DNA of 64,000 nt from Xanthobacter dioxanivorans (lineage in GTDB: Bacteria > Pseudomonadota > Alphaproteobacteria > Rhizobiales > Xanthobacteraceae): NCBI RefSeq assembly GCF_016807805.1, contig NZ_CP063362.1, positions 5,560,501-5,624,500 on the forward strand, in the 5' to 3' direction. Both the position numbers and the translations under genes were made by a program. Position 1 is the first letter of the stretch; each line of letters opens with the position of its first letter. Below are positions 9,170 to 17,803 of this stretch, piece after piece. Under the pieces are notes generated by a model. That model ran no database searches. It was not told the origin of the DNA and was given only the letters and a program-made list of their open reading frames with translations.

Positions 9170-10360
9170 TCACTTGTCGTAGGGCGAGCCCTTGAGGGGG
9201 ATCAGCTTGCCGTCGTGCCAGACGGTGAGCAGGTAGTATTGCGGCAGGATGGCGTCCTGGCGCTCGGGGTCGGCCTTGTCGAAAGCGGGCTTGTAGGGAG
9301 CGACGAGCCCGTCGCGGCTCACCTGGTAGAGGGCCTGCTGCACCTTCTTCCAGTCGTAGGAGCCGGCGATCTTGATGGCGTCGGCGAGGACGTAGACCGC
9401 GTCATAGGCGTTGGCGATGCCGGAGCCGGCCTTGATGTCCTTCGGGTCCTTGATGCCGGCCTTCGCCTCGATGGCGGCAAGCACCTTCTTGCCGGTCTCG
9501 CTTTGCGGCGTGAGGAAGGAGTAGGTCTGCATCACCCGCACGCCATTGGCGAGCGGCCCGGCGAGCTCGCCGAGATTGCCCGAGATGCCCCAGGCGCCGA
9601 CGATGGCCGGCTTCCAGGCCGCCTTGTCCATGGACCGCAAGATCTGGTTGGCCTCGCGGTCGAGGGACCAGATGATCGCCACATCCGCCCCGGCGTCGCG
9701 GGCGCGGATCACCTGGGGCGACATGTCCTGGTCGTTCCAGTTGAAGGTCTCGGCGGCGACGAGGTCCTTGCCCTTGGCGCCGAGGGCGGCCTTCACGTCC
9801 GGCAGCGCGCCGTTGCCCCAGCCGGTGTTCTCGTAGAAAAATGCGATCTTGCCGGTCTTCGAGACCTTCAGCGCCTCGTCCACCAGGAAGCGGGCGACCC
9901 ACTTGTCCTTGGCGGACACGCGGAACATGAAGTTGGGATCGCGCCCATTCTCGATGGCCTTGGTGTTGGCCGCCCACACGCCCATGTAGGGGATGCCGAT
10001 CTCGTGCACCGGATCCACCTGCGCCAGGGCCACGGTGGAGTGGAAGCCGCCGAGCACCGCGATGCACTTGTCGGCGAGCGCGATGCGGCGGGTGTTGTCG
10101 ACGCCGCGCGGCGGGGCGCCGGCATCGTCGTACTGGATCAGCCGGAGCTTCTTGCCGAGCACGCCGCCGGCGGCGTTGATCTCGTCAATGGCGATCTCGG
10201 CGCCCAGCTTGATGGCCTGGCCGGAAAACGCCGCGGGGCCGGTGACGGCAGCGGAGTTGCCGATGCAGGGCTCCTGCTGCGCGAAGGCGGCGCCGGTCGA
10301 AAGGCCGAGCGCCACCGCCGCAGCCAGAAGCTGGCTGCGCATAATGCTCTCTGGAGGCAT
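9170..10360 (-). CDS. livK: Periplasmic branched-chain amino-acid-type binding protein LivK
   Basis: The first gene of the transporter run encodes a 396-residue receptor that captures the substrate in the periplasm. A signal peptide (LLAAAVALGLSTGAAFAQQ) ends near residue 28. The mature protein has the type I fold with AIKLGAEIAIDEINAAGGVLG and a YDAVYVLADAI helix. An AGGAG site supports the ATG at 10360; an ATG at 10342 with a weaker site is the alternative. Its promoter lies in the 298-bp region shared with a divergent LysR gene. Confidence 0.93.
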   Translation of the reverse strand: MPPESIMRSQLLAAAVALGLSTGAAFAQQEPCIGNSAAVTGPAAFSGQAIKLGAEIAIDEINAAGGVLGKKLRLIQYDDAGAPPRGVDNTRRIALADKCIAVLGGFHSTVALAQVDPVHEIGIPYMGVWAANTKAIENGRDPNFMFRVSAKDKWVARFLVDEALKVSKTGKIAFFYENTGWGNGALPDVKAALGAKGKDLVAAETFNWNDQDMSPQVIRARDAGADVAIIWSLDREANQILRSMDKAAWKPAIVGAWGISGNLGELAGPLANGVRVMQTYSFLTPQSETGKKVLAAIEAKAGIKDPKDIKAGSGIANAYDAVYVLADAIKIAGSYDWKKVQQALYQVSRDGLVAPYKPAFDKADPERQDAILPQYYLLTVWHDGKLIPLKGSPYDK

Positions 10361-10658
10361 GTGTTCTTCTCCTGTCGTCCACAGGACGCACCGGGCATTT
10401 TCGCCCGCAGACCAACGACGCAGGAAAGCTAGTTATAGGCCGCACTCAAGGACAAAGATTATTTTCCGATCGTTGATATAGGCCCAGACTATGATCCGAG
10501 TTAATAGGCAGTGCCGATGCCGTAGCCATACACATAAGATACTGATATTACATATTTTAGCGTCCATCGTCGCTCATAGTTTAGGCATATGATAGTTTAT
10601 CATGCAGTTTGACAATCGCCTTTGCCCCGTGAAAATTCATTCCCGGCAAAGGTGAGGC
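10361..10658. promoter_or_regulatory. livK-LysR divergent regulatory region with a LysR-type operator
   Basis: This 298-bp stretch is clearly more AT-rich than its surroundings between 10,430 and 10,620 and contains no gene. At 10589-10603 is ATGATAGTTTATCAT, a perfect 6-bp inverted repeat with a 3-base centre that contains the LysR consensus T-N11-A. It lies 55 bp before the divergent LysR start, where autoregulating LysR proteins usually bind. The region must hold promoters for the livK operon leftwards and the lysR-amidohydrolase-amidase operon rightwards. Confidence 0.65.
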
Positions 10659-11618
10659 ATGGATATCCGGCAACTGAAATACTTCGTCCAGATCGCGGAA
10701 AGCGGGAACTTTTCGCGCGCCGCGGAAGTGCTCCGCATTGCTCAGCCTTCGCTCAGCCAGCAGATGAAGAACCTGGAAGAAGAACTGGGCGTCGGCCTGC
10801 TGCTGCGCCACGCGCGCGGCGTCACCCTCACCGAGCTCGGGCAGCAGCTCTACGACCATGCCCGCCGCATCCTGCAGGAGGTGGACCGGGTGAAGGACGT
10901 GGTCCGCTCCAGTTCCCTCAATCCTTCCGGCCGGGTTTCGGTGGGCCTGCCCACCTCCGCCTGCCGCGGCCTCGGCCTGCCGCTCATCCAGGCGCTGGCC
11001 GAGCGCCAGCCCAACATCTCCCTCCACGTGGTGGAGGCCATGACCGGCTATCTCGACGACTTCCTCCAGCATGGCCGGCTCGACGTGGCCCTGCTCTACG
11101 ACCACAAGGCGTTCGAGCACGTGGCCTGGACCGAGATGATGGTCGAGGAGCTCATGCTGTTCGTGCCGCCCGGCCATCCGCTGGCGGAACAAGGCAGCGT
11201 GTCCTTTCGCGAGATGTTCGACTGGCCCATCGTGCTGCCCGGCGCGCCCAACGTGATGCGCACGGTGATCGAGCAATTCGCCGCCCGGCACGACGTGGTG
11301 CCCGCCGCCATGGCCTGCGACAGCCTGCCCACCATCGCCCGCCTCGTACGCTCGGGCCGGGCGCTGGGTGTGATGCCCCACTTCGCCTTCATGGACGAGA
11401 TGGAACGCGGCGAGATGACGGCCGTGCCCATCCTCGATCCCACCCCATCCTGGCGCCTGTCCGTGGTCGTGTCCCAGCGCAGCATGAATCCGCGCGGCTC
11501 GGAAGCCGTCGCCAAGGTCATGGCGGACGTGATCGCCGCCATGGTGGACAGCGGCACATGGCGCGCCAGGCTGCGGACCGAGAAGGCCCGCGGCGAGGCG
11601 CGGCTGCCGGCCCGATGA
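10659..11618 (+). CDS. LysR-family transcriptional regulator
   Basis: This 319-residue protein has an N-terminal winged helix (IRQLKYFVQIAESGNFSRAA, then QPSLSQQMKNLEEELGVGLL) and an effector-binding domain to about residue 295. It is divergent from livK, with a perfect T-N11-A palindrome in between, and lies 22 bp before the amidohydrolase gene. It is therefore the likely activator of both operons in response to the imported compound or its breakdown product. Confidence 0.92.
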   Translation: MDIRQLKYFVQIAESGNFSRAAEVLRIAQPSLSQQMKNLEEELGVGLLLRHARGVTLTELGQQLYDHARRILQEVDRVKDVVRSSSLNPSGRVSVGLPTSACRGLGLPLIQALAERQPNISLHVVEAMTGYLDDFLQHGRLDVALLYDHKAFEHVAWTEMMVEELMLFVPPGHPLAEQGSVSFREMFDWPIVLPGAPNVMRTVIEQFAARHDVVPAAMACDSLPTIARLVRSGRALGVMPHFAFMDEMERGEMTAVPILDPTPSWRLSVVVSQRSMNPRGSEAVAKVMADVIAAMVDSGTWRARLRTEKARGEARLPAR

Positions 11619-11640
11619 CCCTTCCCCCGAGGAGCCCCGA

Positions 11641-12882
11641 ATGGACCTGATCATCACCAACGCCCGCCTCCCGGACGCCCCCGAGCAGACCGTCGATATC
11701 GCCGTCGCCGATGGCCGGATCGCCGCCGTCGGCCCCGGCATCACGGCGGAGGCGGAAGTGATCGACGCCGGCGGCTGCCTCGTCTCCCCCGGCTTCGTCG
11801 AGACCCATATCCACCTGGACAAGTCCTGCATCCTCGATCGCTGCGCGTCCCGGCGCGGCGACCTGGAGGAGGCCATCGCCGAGGTGGCCAAGGCCAAGAA
11901 GGACTTCACGCCGGACGATGTCTATGCGCGCGGCCGGCGCACCGTGGAGAAGGCCATCTCCCAGGGCACCACCCACATGCGCACCCATCTGGAGGTGGAC
12001 CCGGGCATCGGCCTCAGGGGATTCGAGGGCGTGCTGAAGCTGGTCGAGGATTACCGCTGGGCCATCGACATCCAGATCTGCGTCTTCCCGCAGGAAGGCC
12101 TGCTCAACAATCCGGGTACCGACGCACTGATGGTGGAGGCGCTGCGGCGCGGGGCGAAGGCGGTGGGCGCGGCGCCCTATACGGACACCGACCCGCACGG
12201 CCAGATCGACCGCGTGTTCGAGATGGCGCGGGCGTTCGACGTCGACATCGACATGCATCTCGACTTCGGCAGCGACACGACGAGCCTCGACCTCGAATAT
12301 GTATGCACCCTCGCCGAGCGCTTCGGCTGGGGTGGGCGGGTGGCGATCGGGCATGTCACCAAGCTGGCCTATGTGCCCCCCGCGCGCATGGACGAACTCG
12401 CGCGGCGCATGGCCGGCGCCGGGGTGGCGCTCACCGTGCTGCCCTCCACCGATCTCTTCCTCATGGGCCGTGACCGCGATCATGCCAAGACGCGCGGGGT
12501 GACCCCGGCGCATCTTCTCCTCCAGCATGGGGTGAACTGCTCCTTGTCCACCAACAACGTGCTCAACCCGTTCACCCCGTTCGGCGACTGCTCCCAGCTC
12601 AGGATGGCGAACCTCAACGCCAACATCTGCCATGTGGGCTCCGCCCACGACATGGCCGAGTGCTTCCACATGGTGACGCGCCGGCCGGCCCGGCTGTTGA
12701 ACCTGCCCGATTACGGGCTGGAGGTGGGCAAGTCGGCCGATTTCGTCATCATCGACAACGCCACCCCGCGAGACGCGGTGGCCGAGCTTTCGCCCGTGCT
12801 CGCCGCCTTCAAGCGCGGCCGGCGCACGCTGACGCGGGAGCGGGCGCGTCTCCATTTCCCCACCTGCGGATGCGGACAATGA
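11641..12882 (+). CDS. Amidohydrolase of the cytosine deaminase type
   Basis: This 413-residue metal hydrolase has the CodA/AtzC-like pattern. The HxH pair in VETHIHLDKS (about residue 56), the third histidine in IGHVTKL and the catalytic aspartate region LPSTDLFLM are all visible. The N-terminal beta domain (LIITNARLPD) and C-terminal strand (VGKSADFVIIDN) complete the fold. Such enzymes remove ammonia or amines from ring amidines, or open cyclic amides. Its 4-base overlap with the following amidase implies sequential steps. The family alone does not identify the substrate. Confidence 0.88.
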   Translation: MDLIITNARLPDAPEQTVDIAVADGRIAAVGPGITAEAEVIDAGGCLVSPGFVETHIHLDKSCILDRCASRRGDLEEAIAEVAKAKKDFTPDDVYARGRRTVEKAISQGTTHMRTHLEVDPGIGLRGFEGVLKLVEDYRWAIDIQICVFPQEGLLNNPGTDALMVEALRRGAKAVGAAPYTDTDPHGQIDRVFEMARAFDVDIDMHLDFGSDTTSLDLEYVCTLAERFGWGGRVAIGHVTKLAYVPPARMDELARRMAGAGVALTVLPSTDLFLMGRDRDHAKTRGVTPAHLLLQHGVNCSLSTNNVLNPFTPFGDCSQLRMANLNANICHVGSAHDMAECFHMVTRRPARLLNLPDYGLEVGKSADFVIIDNATPRDAVAELSPVLAAFKRGRRTLTRERARLHFPTCGCGQ

Positions 12883-14057
12883 ATTTGACCGATACCCTCG
12901 GCGCCTTCTGCCCGGACAACCACGCCGTGCGCACGGGCTCGGGCTCCGGACCTCTCGCCGGCCTAAGCTTCGCCGCCAAGGATGCCCTCGACGTGGAGGG
13001 CGCGCCCACCGGCAACGGGCATCCGGACTGGCTGCGTACCCACGCCCCGGCGCTTCGCTCAGCGTTGGCGGTGCGGCGCGTGCTCGACGCCGGCGCGGAT
13101 CTCGCCGGCAAGACCATTGCCGACGAGCTGTGCTACTCGCTCACCGGCGAGAACGCCCATTACGGCACCCCGCTCAACCCGGCCGCGCCCGGCCGCGTGC
13201 CCGGCGGCTCCTCGAGCGGTTCGGCCTCGGCGACGGCGGGCGGGGCGGTGGACTTCGCCCTCGGCACCGACTGCGGCGGCTCGGTGCGCGTTCCGGCGAG
13301 CTATTGCGGTCTCTTCGGCATGCGTCCCACCCATGGGCGCATCCCACTCGACGGCGTGGTTCCGTTCGCACCCAGCTTCGATTGCGTCGGCTGGTTCACC
13401 CGTGATGCGGCCCTGTTCGAGACCGTCGGCCGGGTGCTGCTCGCGGAGGACACCTCCCCTGCCCCGATCACCCGCCTTCTCCTGCCACGCGAGGCCTTCG
13501 CCCTGCTGGCGCCGGAGGCGGCGGCGGCCCTGCGCCCAGCCGTGCAGCGCGTTCAGGACATGCTCGCCCCGGCCGAGGAGATCGCCCTCGCCCCGGACGG
13601 GCTGGACACCTGGTCCGCCACCTTCCGCACCCTTCAGGCAGCGGAGATCTGGCGCTCCGTCGGTCCCTGGATCGAGGCGGTTCGCCCCGCCTTCGGCCCC
13701 GGGGTCCGCGAACGCTTCGCCGCGGCGCGCGAGGTGGATCCGGCGGCGGTGGCGCGAGCCGCCGCGCATCGCGAGGCGATCCGAGCGCGCCTGTCCGCCT
13801 TTCTCCCCGCCGGCACCGCCTTGCTGATGCCGACCACCCCGCGCGTTGCGCCGGTACGGGGCGCGGCGGCCGCGGATGTGGAGGTGGCCTACCGGAACCT
13901 CGCCATGAACCTCCTCTGCGTCGCGGGCCTCGGCGGGCTGCCGCAAGTGTCGCTGCCGCTGGCGCGGGTGGACGGCCTTCCCCTCGGCCTGTCGCTGGTG
14001 GGAGCAGCAGGCACAGACATGGCCATTCTCGAGGCTGCGGTGCAGCTGGCGCTATGA
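12879..14057 (+). CDS. Amidase (amidase signature family)
   Basis: This 392-residue amidase starts at the ATG overlapping the amidohydrolase stop (ATGA); an in-frame ATG 9 bases earlier is possible. The triad is visible as SFAAKDALD, PGGSSSGSA and DCGGSVRVPASY. It is shorter than the amidase at 3363 and resembles the indoleacetamide-hydrolase-like group. It probably cleaves the linear amide made by the amidohydrolase. It could in principle supply the amidase step missing from the guanidine locus 49 kb away, but nothing in the sequence shows that. Confidence 0.9.
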   Translation: MNLTDTLGAFCPDNHAVRTGSGSGPLAGLSFAAKDALDVEGAPTGNGHPDWLRTHAPALRSALAVRRVLDAGADLAGKTIADELCYSLTGENAHYGTPLNPAAPGRVPGGSSSGSASATAGGAVDFALGTDCGGSVRVPASYCGLFGMRPTHGRIPLDGVVPFAPSFDCVGWFTRDAALFETVGRVLLAEDTSPAPITRLLLPREAFALLAPEAAAALRPAVQRVQDMLAPAEEIALAPDGLDTWSATFRTLQAAEIWRSVGPWIEAVRPAFGPGVRERFAAAREVDPAAVARAAAHREAIRARLSAFLPAGTALLMPTTPRVAPVRGAAAADVEVAYRNLAMNLLCVAGLGGLPQVSLPLARVDGLPLGLSLVGAAGTDMAILEAAVQLAL

Positions 14058-14279
14058 TCCCGGGGGGCCAGGCGACGGTAGCGGGGCGGCCGGTGCGCAC
14101 GCCGCGCCCGCCTGCCCCAAGGTAGAGAAGCGAGCTCCGGTTGACCGGATCGCGGCGCGCACGCCGGCGGATCTCGTCCGGGCGGCCAGCCGGTGCTAGT
14201 CTCGTGGTCCGGTTTGGCCCGCGGCACCGGCGCACCGTTCACCTGTGCGACCACGCTCGCGGGGTGGTGGAGGGCCTCA

Positions 14280-15203
14280 ATGAACGCCGCGCACGCCTCC
14301 GCAGTCGAGGACAGCCCCACCACGCACCGTACCGTGCCCGTGCGCGACAGCCTCGGATGTTCGCTTTCGGCGCTGGGCTGTCACCAGGAATTGATCGGCT
14401 CCGGATTTGCGATTTACCGCAAGTCGCATGCGGGGGACGGAATCCACCGGGTGGAGACCCCCGCGAGCGACCGCGGGCTGCTGGTCGGCGTGGCCCTGAC
14501 CCGCGGGCATCGGCGGCGCATCTTCGACGGCAACCGGTCCGTCACCCATGATTTCGAGGAGGACAGCTGCTACGTCCGCTCGTTCTCGGACGGCTATCGC
14601 GCCGACGTCGAGACCGGCTTCGACTTCTTCCTGCTGGAGATTCGGCGCAGCGCCCTCCAGCGCACCTTCGCCGAAACCGGGCTGTCCTGCGCCGAGGGCC
14701 TCACCACAACGCCCGGAGCGCGGGATCCGGTCCTCGCCCATCTGGCGCGCGCGCTCCTGCCGGCCCTCGCCAACGCAAAGGGCTCGTCTCCCCTGTTCCT
14801 GGACCAGATGGCGAGCGCCATCCAGACCCATCTCGCCACGCGGCTGCACGGCGGCGTTCCGAAGGCCGGCCGCGCGCGCGGGCTCTCCGGCGCCCAGGTG
14901 GCCCGCGCCAAGGAGATGCTGGCGGCCGGGCTCGCGGGGCAGGTGCTCATCGGCGATATCGCATCGGCGTGCGAGGTGTCGCGGGGCCATTTCATCCGCG
15001 GCTTCAAGGAAGCGACCGGCGCGACGCCCTATCAATGGCTGCTCATGCAGCGCATCGAGCAGGCGCGGGACCTGCTGGTGAATTCACGCCTGCCGCTGGC
15101 GGACGTGGCGGTCGTCTGCGGCTTCTCCGACCAGAGCCACATGACGCGGACCTTTACCCGCCTGACGGGCGCCGCGCCCGGCGCCTGGCGCCGCCGCCGG
15201 TAG
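14280..15203 (+). CDS. AraC-family transcriptional regulator
   Basis: This 307-residue protein starts at the ATG at 14280, preceded by GGAGGG; upstream in-frame codons have no ribosome site. The C-terminal 100 residues hold two helix-turn-helix units: IGDIASACEVSRGHFIRGFK with ATGATPYQWLLMQRIEQAR, and LPLADVAVVCGFSDQSHMTR. The N-terminal 180 residues form an effector domain of the AraC-binding type. No partner gene is obvious; an HxlR gene follows on the opposite strand. Confidence 0.9.
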   Translation: MNAAHASAVEDSPTTHRTVPVRDSLGCSLSALGCHQELIGSGFAIYRKSHAGDGIHRVETPASDRGLLVGVALTRGHRRRIFDGNRSVTHDFEEDSCYVRSFSDGYRADVETGFDFFLLEIRRSALQRTFAETGLSCAEGLTTTPGARDPVLAHLARALLPALANAKGSSPLFLDQMASAIQTHLATRLHGGVPKAGRARGLSGAQVARAKEMLAAGLAGQVLIGDIASACEVSRGHFIRGFKEATGATPYQWLLMQRIEQARDLLVNSRLPLADVAVVCGFSDQSHMTRTFTRLTGAAPGAWRRRR

Positions 15204-15375
15204 CAGCGGATCCCATCGTTCAAGAACAGCGGACTTTCATGCAAGACGCCCCGGTCGCCGCGGAATAGTTTGCGCGCATGCACAGCGAGCCAGAGATTGG
15301 ATGCAATGAGCACGACCGCGAACCGCGACCGGTCCACACGCGATGCGGCGTTGCGGTCCCGTGCAGACCGGCCTG

Positions 15376-15723
15376 CTATGCGGAAGACGGGCCCATGGGC
15401 GTGGCGAGACCCTCGCTGCGCATGAGCGCAGCATCGATCGCCCTGCCGGCTTGCGTCAGCGCATACTCGACGTGCCGGACCCGACCTTCGAGTTCGCGTC
15501 GCGTCACGTAGCCGGCGGCCTCCAGGTCCTTCAGTCGCGCCGACAAAACGCGCGCCGAGATCGAGCCCGGAAGCACCCGCCGCAATTGTCCAAAACGCAG
15601 CGTACCGTTGCGCGCCAACGCAGCGATGATGTGGCTCATCCATTCCTGAGCGAAAAACTTGAGAAATGGCTCGGCCGGACAGTTTCCGGTACCGATCCTC
15701 TTGTCTTCGGTTTCGTCGTCCAT
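15376..15723 (-). CDS. HxlR-family transcriptional regulator
   Basis: This 115-residue winged-helix protein starts at 15723 ([11 protein letters not shown]). The HxlR core is visible as [27 protein letters not shown], then [19 protein letters not shown], then [13 protein letters not shown] cysteine near residue 15 (GTGNCPAEP) sits where redox- or electrophile-sensing HxlR proteins carry their sensor Cys. It is divergent from the isochorismatase-like gene 89 bp away and probably controls the 15,813-21,818 cluster. Confidence 0.9.
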   Translation of the reverse strand: MDDETEDKRIGTGNCPAEPFLKFFAQEWMSHIIAALARNGTLRFGQLRRVLPGSISARVLSARLKDLEAAGYVTRRELEGRVRHVEYALTQAGRAIDAALMRSEGLATPMGPSSA

Positions 15724-15812
15724 GGTTCCGACTGGTATCTTCCCGGTAACTAATGGCCACCGCATCGGCGCGGCGCTAGCCTTCCCCCACCATCTCAACA
15801 GGAGATCGAGCC

Positions 15813-16466
15813 TTGTCAAACGCCGTCGCTGCCCCCGGCGGGATGTTGTTGTCTCCCACGGACCACACCCTGATCATGATCGACTTCCAGTCGCAGATGT
15901 CGTTTGCGACCAAGTCTATCGATGCCGTGAACCTGCGCAACAATGCGGCCCTCGTGGCGCATGCGGCGGCGGGCTTCAAGGTTCCCACCATCCTCACCAC
16001 CGTGGCGGAGAAGAGCTTCTCCGGCCCCATGTTCTCCGAAATCACCGAGGCCTTCCCCGGCCAGGCCCTGCTCGACCGCACCTCCATGAACACGTGGGAG
16101 GATGCCGCCGTCATCGCCAAGGTCAACGAGATCGGCAAGAGCCGCATCGTGCTCTCTGGCCTGTGGACCGGGGTCTGCATCGTCGGCCCCGCCTTGTCGG
16201 CCATCGAGCAGGGCTTCGAGGTCTATGTGATCGCCGATGCCTGCGGCGATGTCTCGGAAGAGGCGCACGAGCGCGCCATGCAGCGTATGATCCAGGCCGG
16301 CGCCCGCCCCATGACGTCCCTGCAGTACCTGCTCGAACTGCAGCGCGACTGGGCCCGCACCGGGACCTACGACATGACCACCGGGATCGCCAAGAAGTTC
16401 GGCGGCGCCTACGGCCTCGGCATCATCTACGCCAAGACCATGTTCGGGGCCTCCGAAGGTCATTGA
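15813..16466 (+). CDS. Isochorismatase-like (YcaC-type) cysteine hydrolase
   Basis: This 217-residue protein uses a TTG start preceded by AGGAGA. The fold shows the catalytic aspartate in [12 protein letters not shown] and the nucleophilic cysteine in [15 protein letters not shown]. The middle motif [10 protein letters not shown] resembles YcaC, with arginine where nicotinamidase-like members have lysine. The family hydrolyses small amides or vinyl ethers; the substrate of YcaC-type members is unknown. It opens a tight plus-strand cluster, with the next gene starting 2 bp after its stop. Confidence 0.88.
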   Translation: MSNAVAAPGGMLLSPTDHTLIMIDFQSQMSFATKSIDAVNLRNNAALVAHAAAGFKVPTILTTVAEKSFSGPMFSEITEAFPGQALLDRTSMNTWEDAAVIAKVNEIGKSRIVLSGLWTGVCIVGPALSAIEQGFEVYVIADACGDVSEEAHERAMQRMIQAGARPMTSLQYLLELQRDWARTGTYDMTTGIAKKFGGAYGLGIIYAKTMFGASEGH

Positions 16467-16468
16467 GC

Positions 16469-17455
16469 ATGACCGCAGTCTCATCCGCCACCGGCGCCCC
16501 GGCCGGTGGCCTGACCCGCAGGTCCGCTCTTGAAATCGGCGCCGGCGCGGCGCTTGCGGTCGCCTTCGGCCTGCCCATGTCCTCCGCGGCTGCTCGTTCA
16601 GCCACGACCAAAGGAACCACAGCCATGCCCTTCGTCACCACAAAAGACGGCGTTGAGATCTTCTACAAGGACTGGGGGCCGAAGGACGCCCAGCCGGTGT
16701 TCTTCCACCACGGCTGGCCGCTCTCGTCCGACGACTGGGACGCGCAGATTCTGTTCTTCGTCTCCAAGGGCTTCCGCGTCGTCGCCCATGACCGGCGCGG
16801 ACACGGCCGCTCGACCCAGGTCAGCGACGGCCACGACATGGACCACTATGCGGCGGATGCGGCGGCCGTAACCGAGCACCTCGACCTGAGGAACGCCGTC
16901 CATATCGGCCATTCCACCGGCGGCGGCGAGGCCCTGCACTACACCGTGAAGCACGGCAAGGGCCGCGTCGCCAAGCTGGTGCTCATCGGCGCGGTGCCGC
17001 CGCTCATGCTGAAGACCGCGGCGAATCCCGGCGGCCTGCCGATGGAGGTGTTCGACGGCTTCCGCAGCGCCCTCGCGGCCAACCGCGCCCAGTTCTTCCT
17101 CGATGTTCCCGCCGGGCCCTTCTACGGCTTCAACCGGCCGGGCGCGCAGGTGTCCCAGGGCGCCATCCAGAACTGGTGGCGGCAGGGCATGGCGGGCGGC
17201 GCCAAGGCGCACTATGACGGTATCAAGGCTTTCTCGGAAACCGACTTCACCGAGGACCTGAAGGCCTGCGAGGTGCCCACCCTGGTCATGCACGGCGACG
17301 ACGACCAGATCGTCCCCATCGCCGATTCCGCGCTCCTGTCGGCCAAGCTGCTGAAGCACGGCACGCTGAAGGTCTATCCGGGGTACCCGCACGGCATGTG
17401 CACCACCCATCCCGAGGTGATCAACGCCGACCTGCTCGCCTTCATCAAGGGATGA
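16469..17455 (+). CDS. Alpha/beta hydrolase (chloroperoxidase-like), probably exported
   Basis: The catalytic part (from about residue 53, [18 protein letters not shown]) is a typical 276-residue alpha/beta hydrolase. The nucleophile elbow is GHSTGGG, the acid is in [11 protein letters not shown], and the catalytic histidine is in YPGYPHGM. The frame extends upstream to an ATG at 16469, two bases after the previous stop. That extension holds [12 protein letters not shown] plus a hydrophobic Ala-rich stretch, a plausible Tat signal. I chose the longer start for that reason; 16625 is the alternative. Cofactor-free haloperoxidases, esterases and lactonases share this family. Confidence 0.85.
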   Translation: MTAVSSATGAPAGGLTRRSALEIGAGAALAVAFGLPMSSAAARSATTKGTTAMPFVTTKDGVEIFYKDWGPKDAQPVFFHHGWPLSSDDWDAQILFFVSKGFRVVAHDRRGHGRSTQVSDGHDMDHYAADAAAVTEHLDLRNAVHIGHSTGGGEALHYTVKHGKGRVAKLVLIGAVPPLMLKTAANPGGLPMEVFDGFRSALAANRAQFFLDVPAGPFYGFNRPGAQVSQGAIQNWWRQGMAGGAKAHYDGIKAFSETDFTEDLKACEVPTLVMHGDDDQIVPIADSALLSAKLLKHGTLKVYPGYPHGMCTTHPEVINADLLAFIKG

Positions 17456-17510
17456 GGATCCCGGCGCCGGCCCTCGCCGGCCGGCGCCGCCAACCGACCG
17501 CGGAGGCCGC

Positions 17511-17789
17511 ATGAAGCTCTATCTCGCCTCGCTGGGCGCCGGCATCCTGGTCGGCATCGTCTACAGCCTCGTCAATGTCCGCTCACCGGCACCGCCGGTG
17601 GTGGCGCTCATCGGGCTGTTCGGCATCCTCGTGGGCGAGCAGATCGTGCCGGTGGCGCGCCACCTGCTGAAGGGCGACAGCCTGGCCACCGCCATCGGGC
17701 TCGCCGATTGCAGCGACCATGTGCTCGGCCAGCTCCCCGGAAGGCAGGCCGCCGAACCCACCCCTGCGGAGAAACCGCCCCAATCCTAG
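17511..17789 (+). CDS. XapX domain small membrane protein
   Basis: This 92-residue protein is preceded by GGAGG. The first 50 residues match the XapX domain: two hydrophobic segments (YLASLGAGILVGIVYSLV and VVALIGLFGILVGEQIVP) around a short RSPAPP turn. The C-terminal 40 residues are polar and likely cytoplasmic. XapX proteins have no known function but recur beside hydrolases and amidohydrolases, as here. Confidence 0.85.
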   Translation: MKLYLASLGAGILVGIVYSLVNVRSPAPPVVALIGLFGILVGEQIVPVARHLLKGDSLATAIGLADCSDHVLGQLPGRQAAEPTPAEKPPQS

Positions 17790-17803
17790 CCGGGAGCCGC
17801 AAC

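Noticed and set aside
12879..14057. GatA subunit of the Asp/Glu-tRNA amidotransferase
   Set aside because: No gatB or gatC nearby; it is coupled to an amidohydrolase and shorter than GatA.
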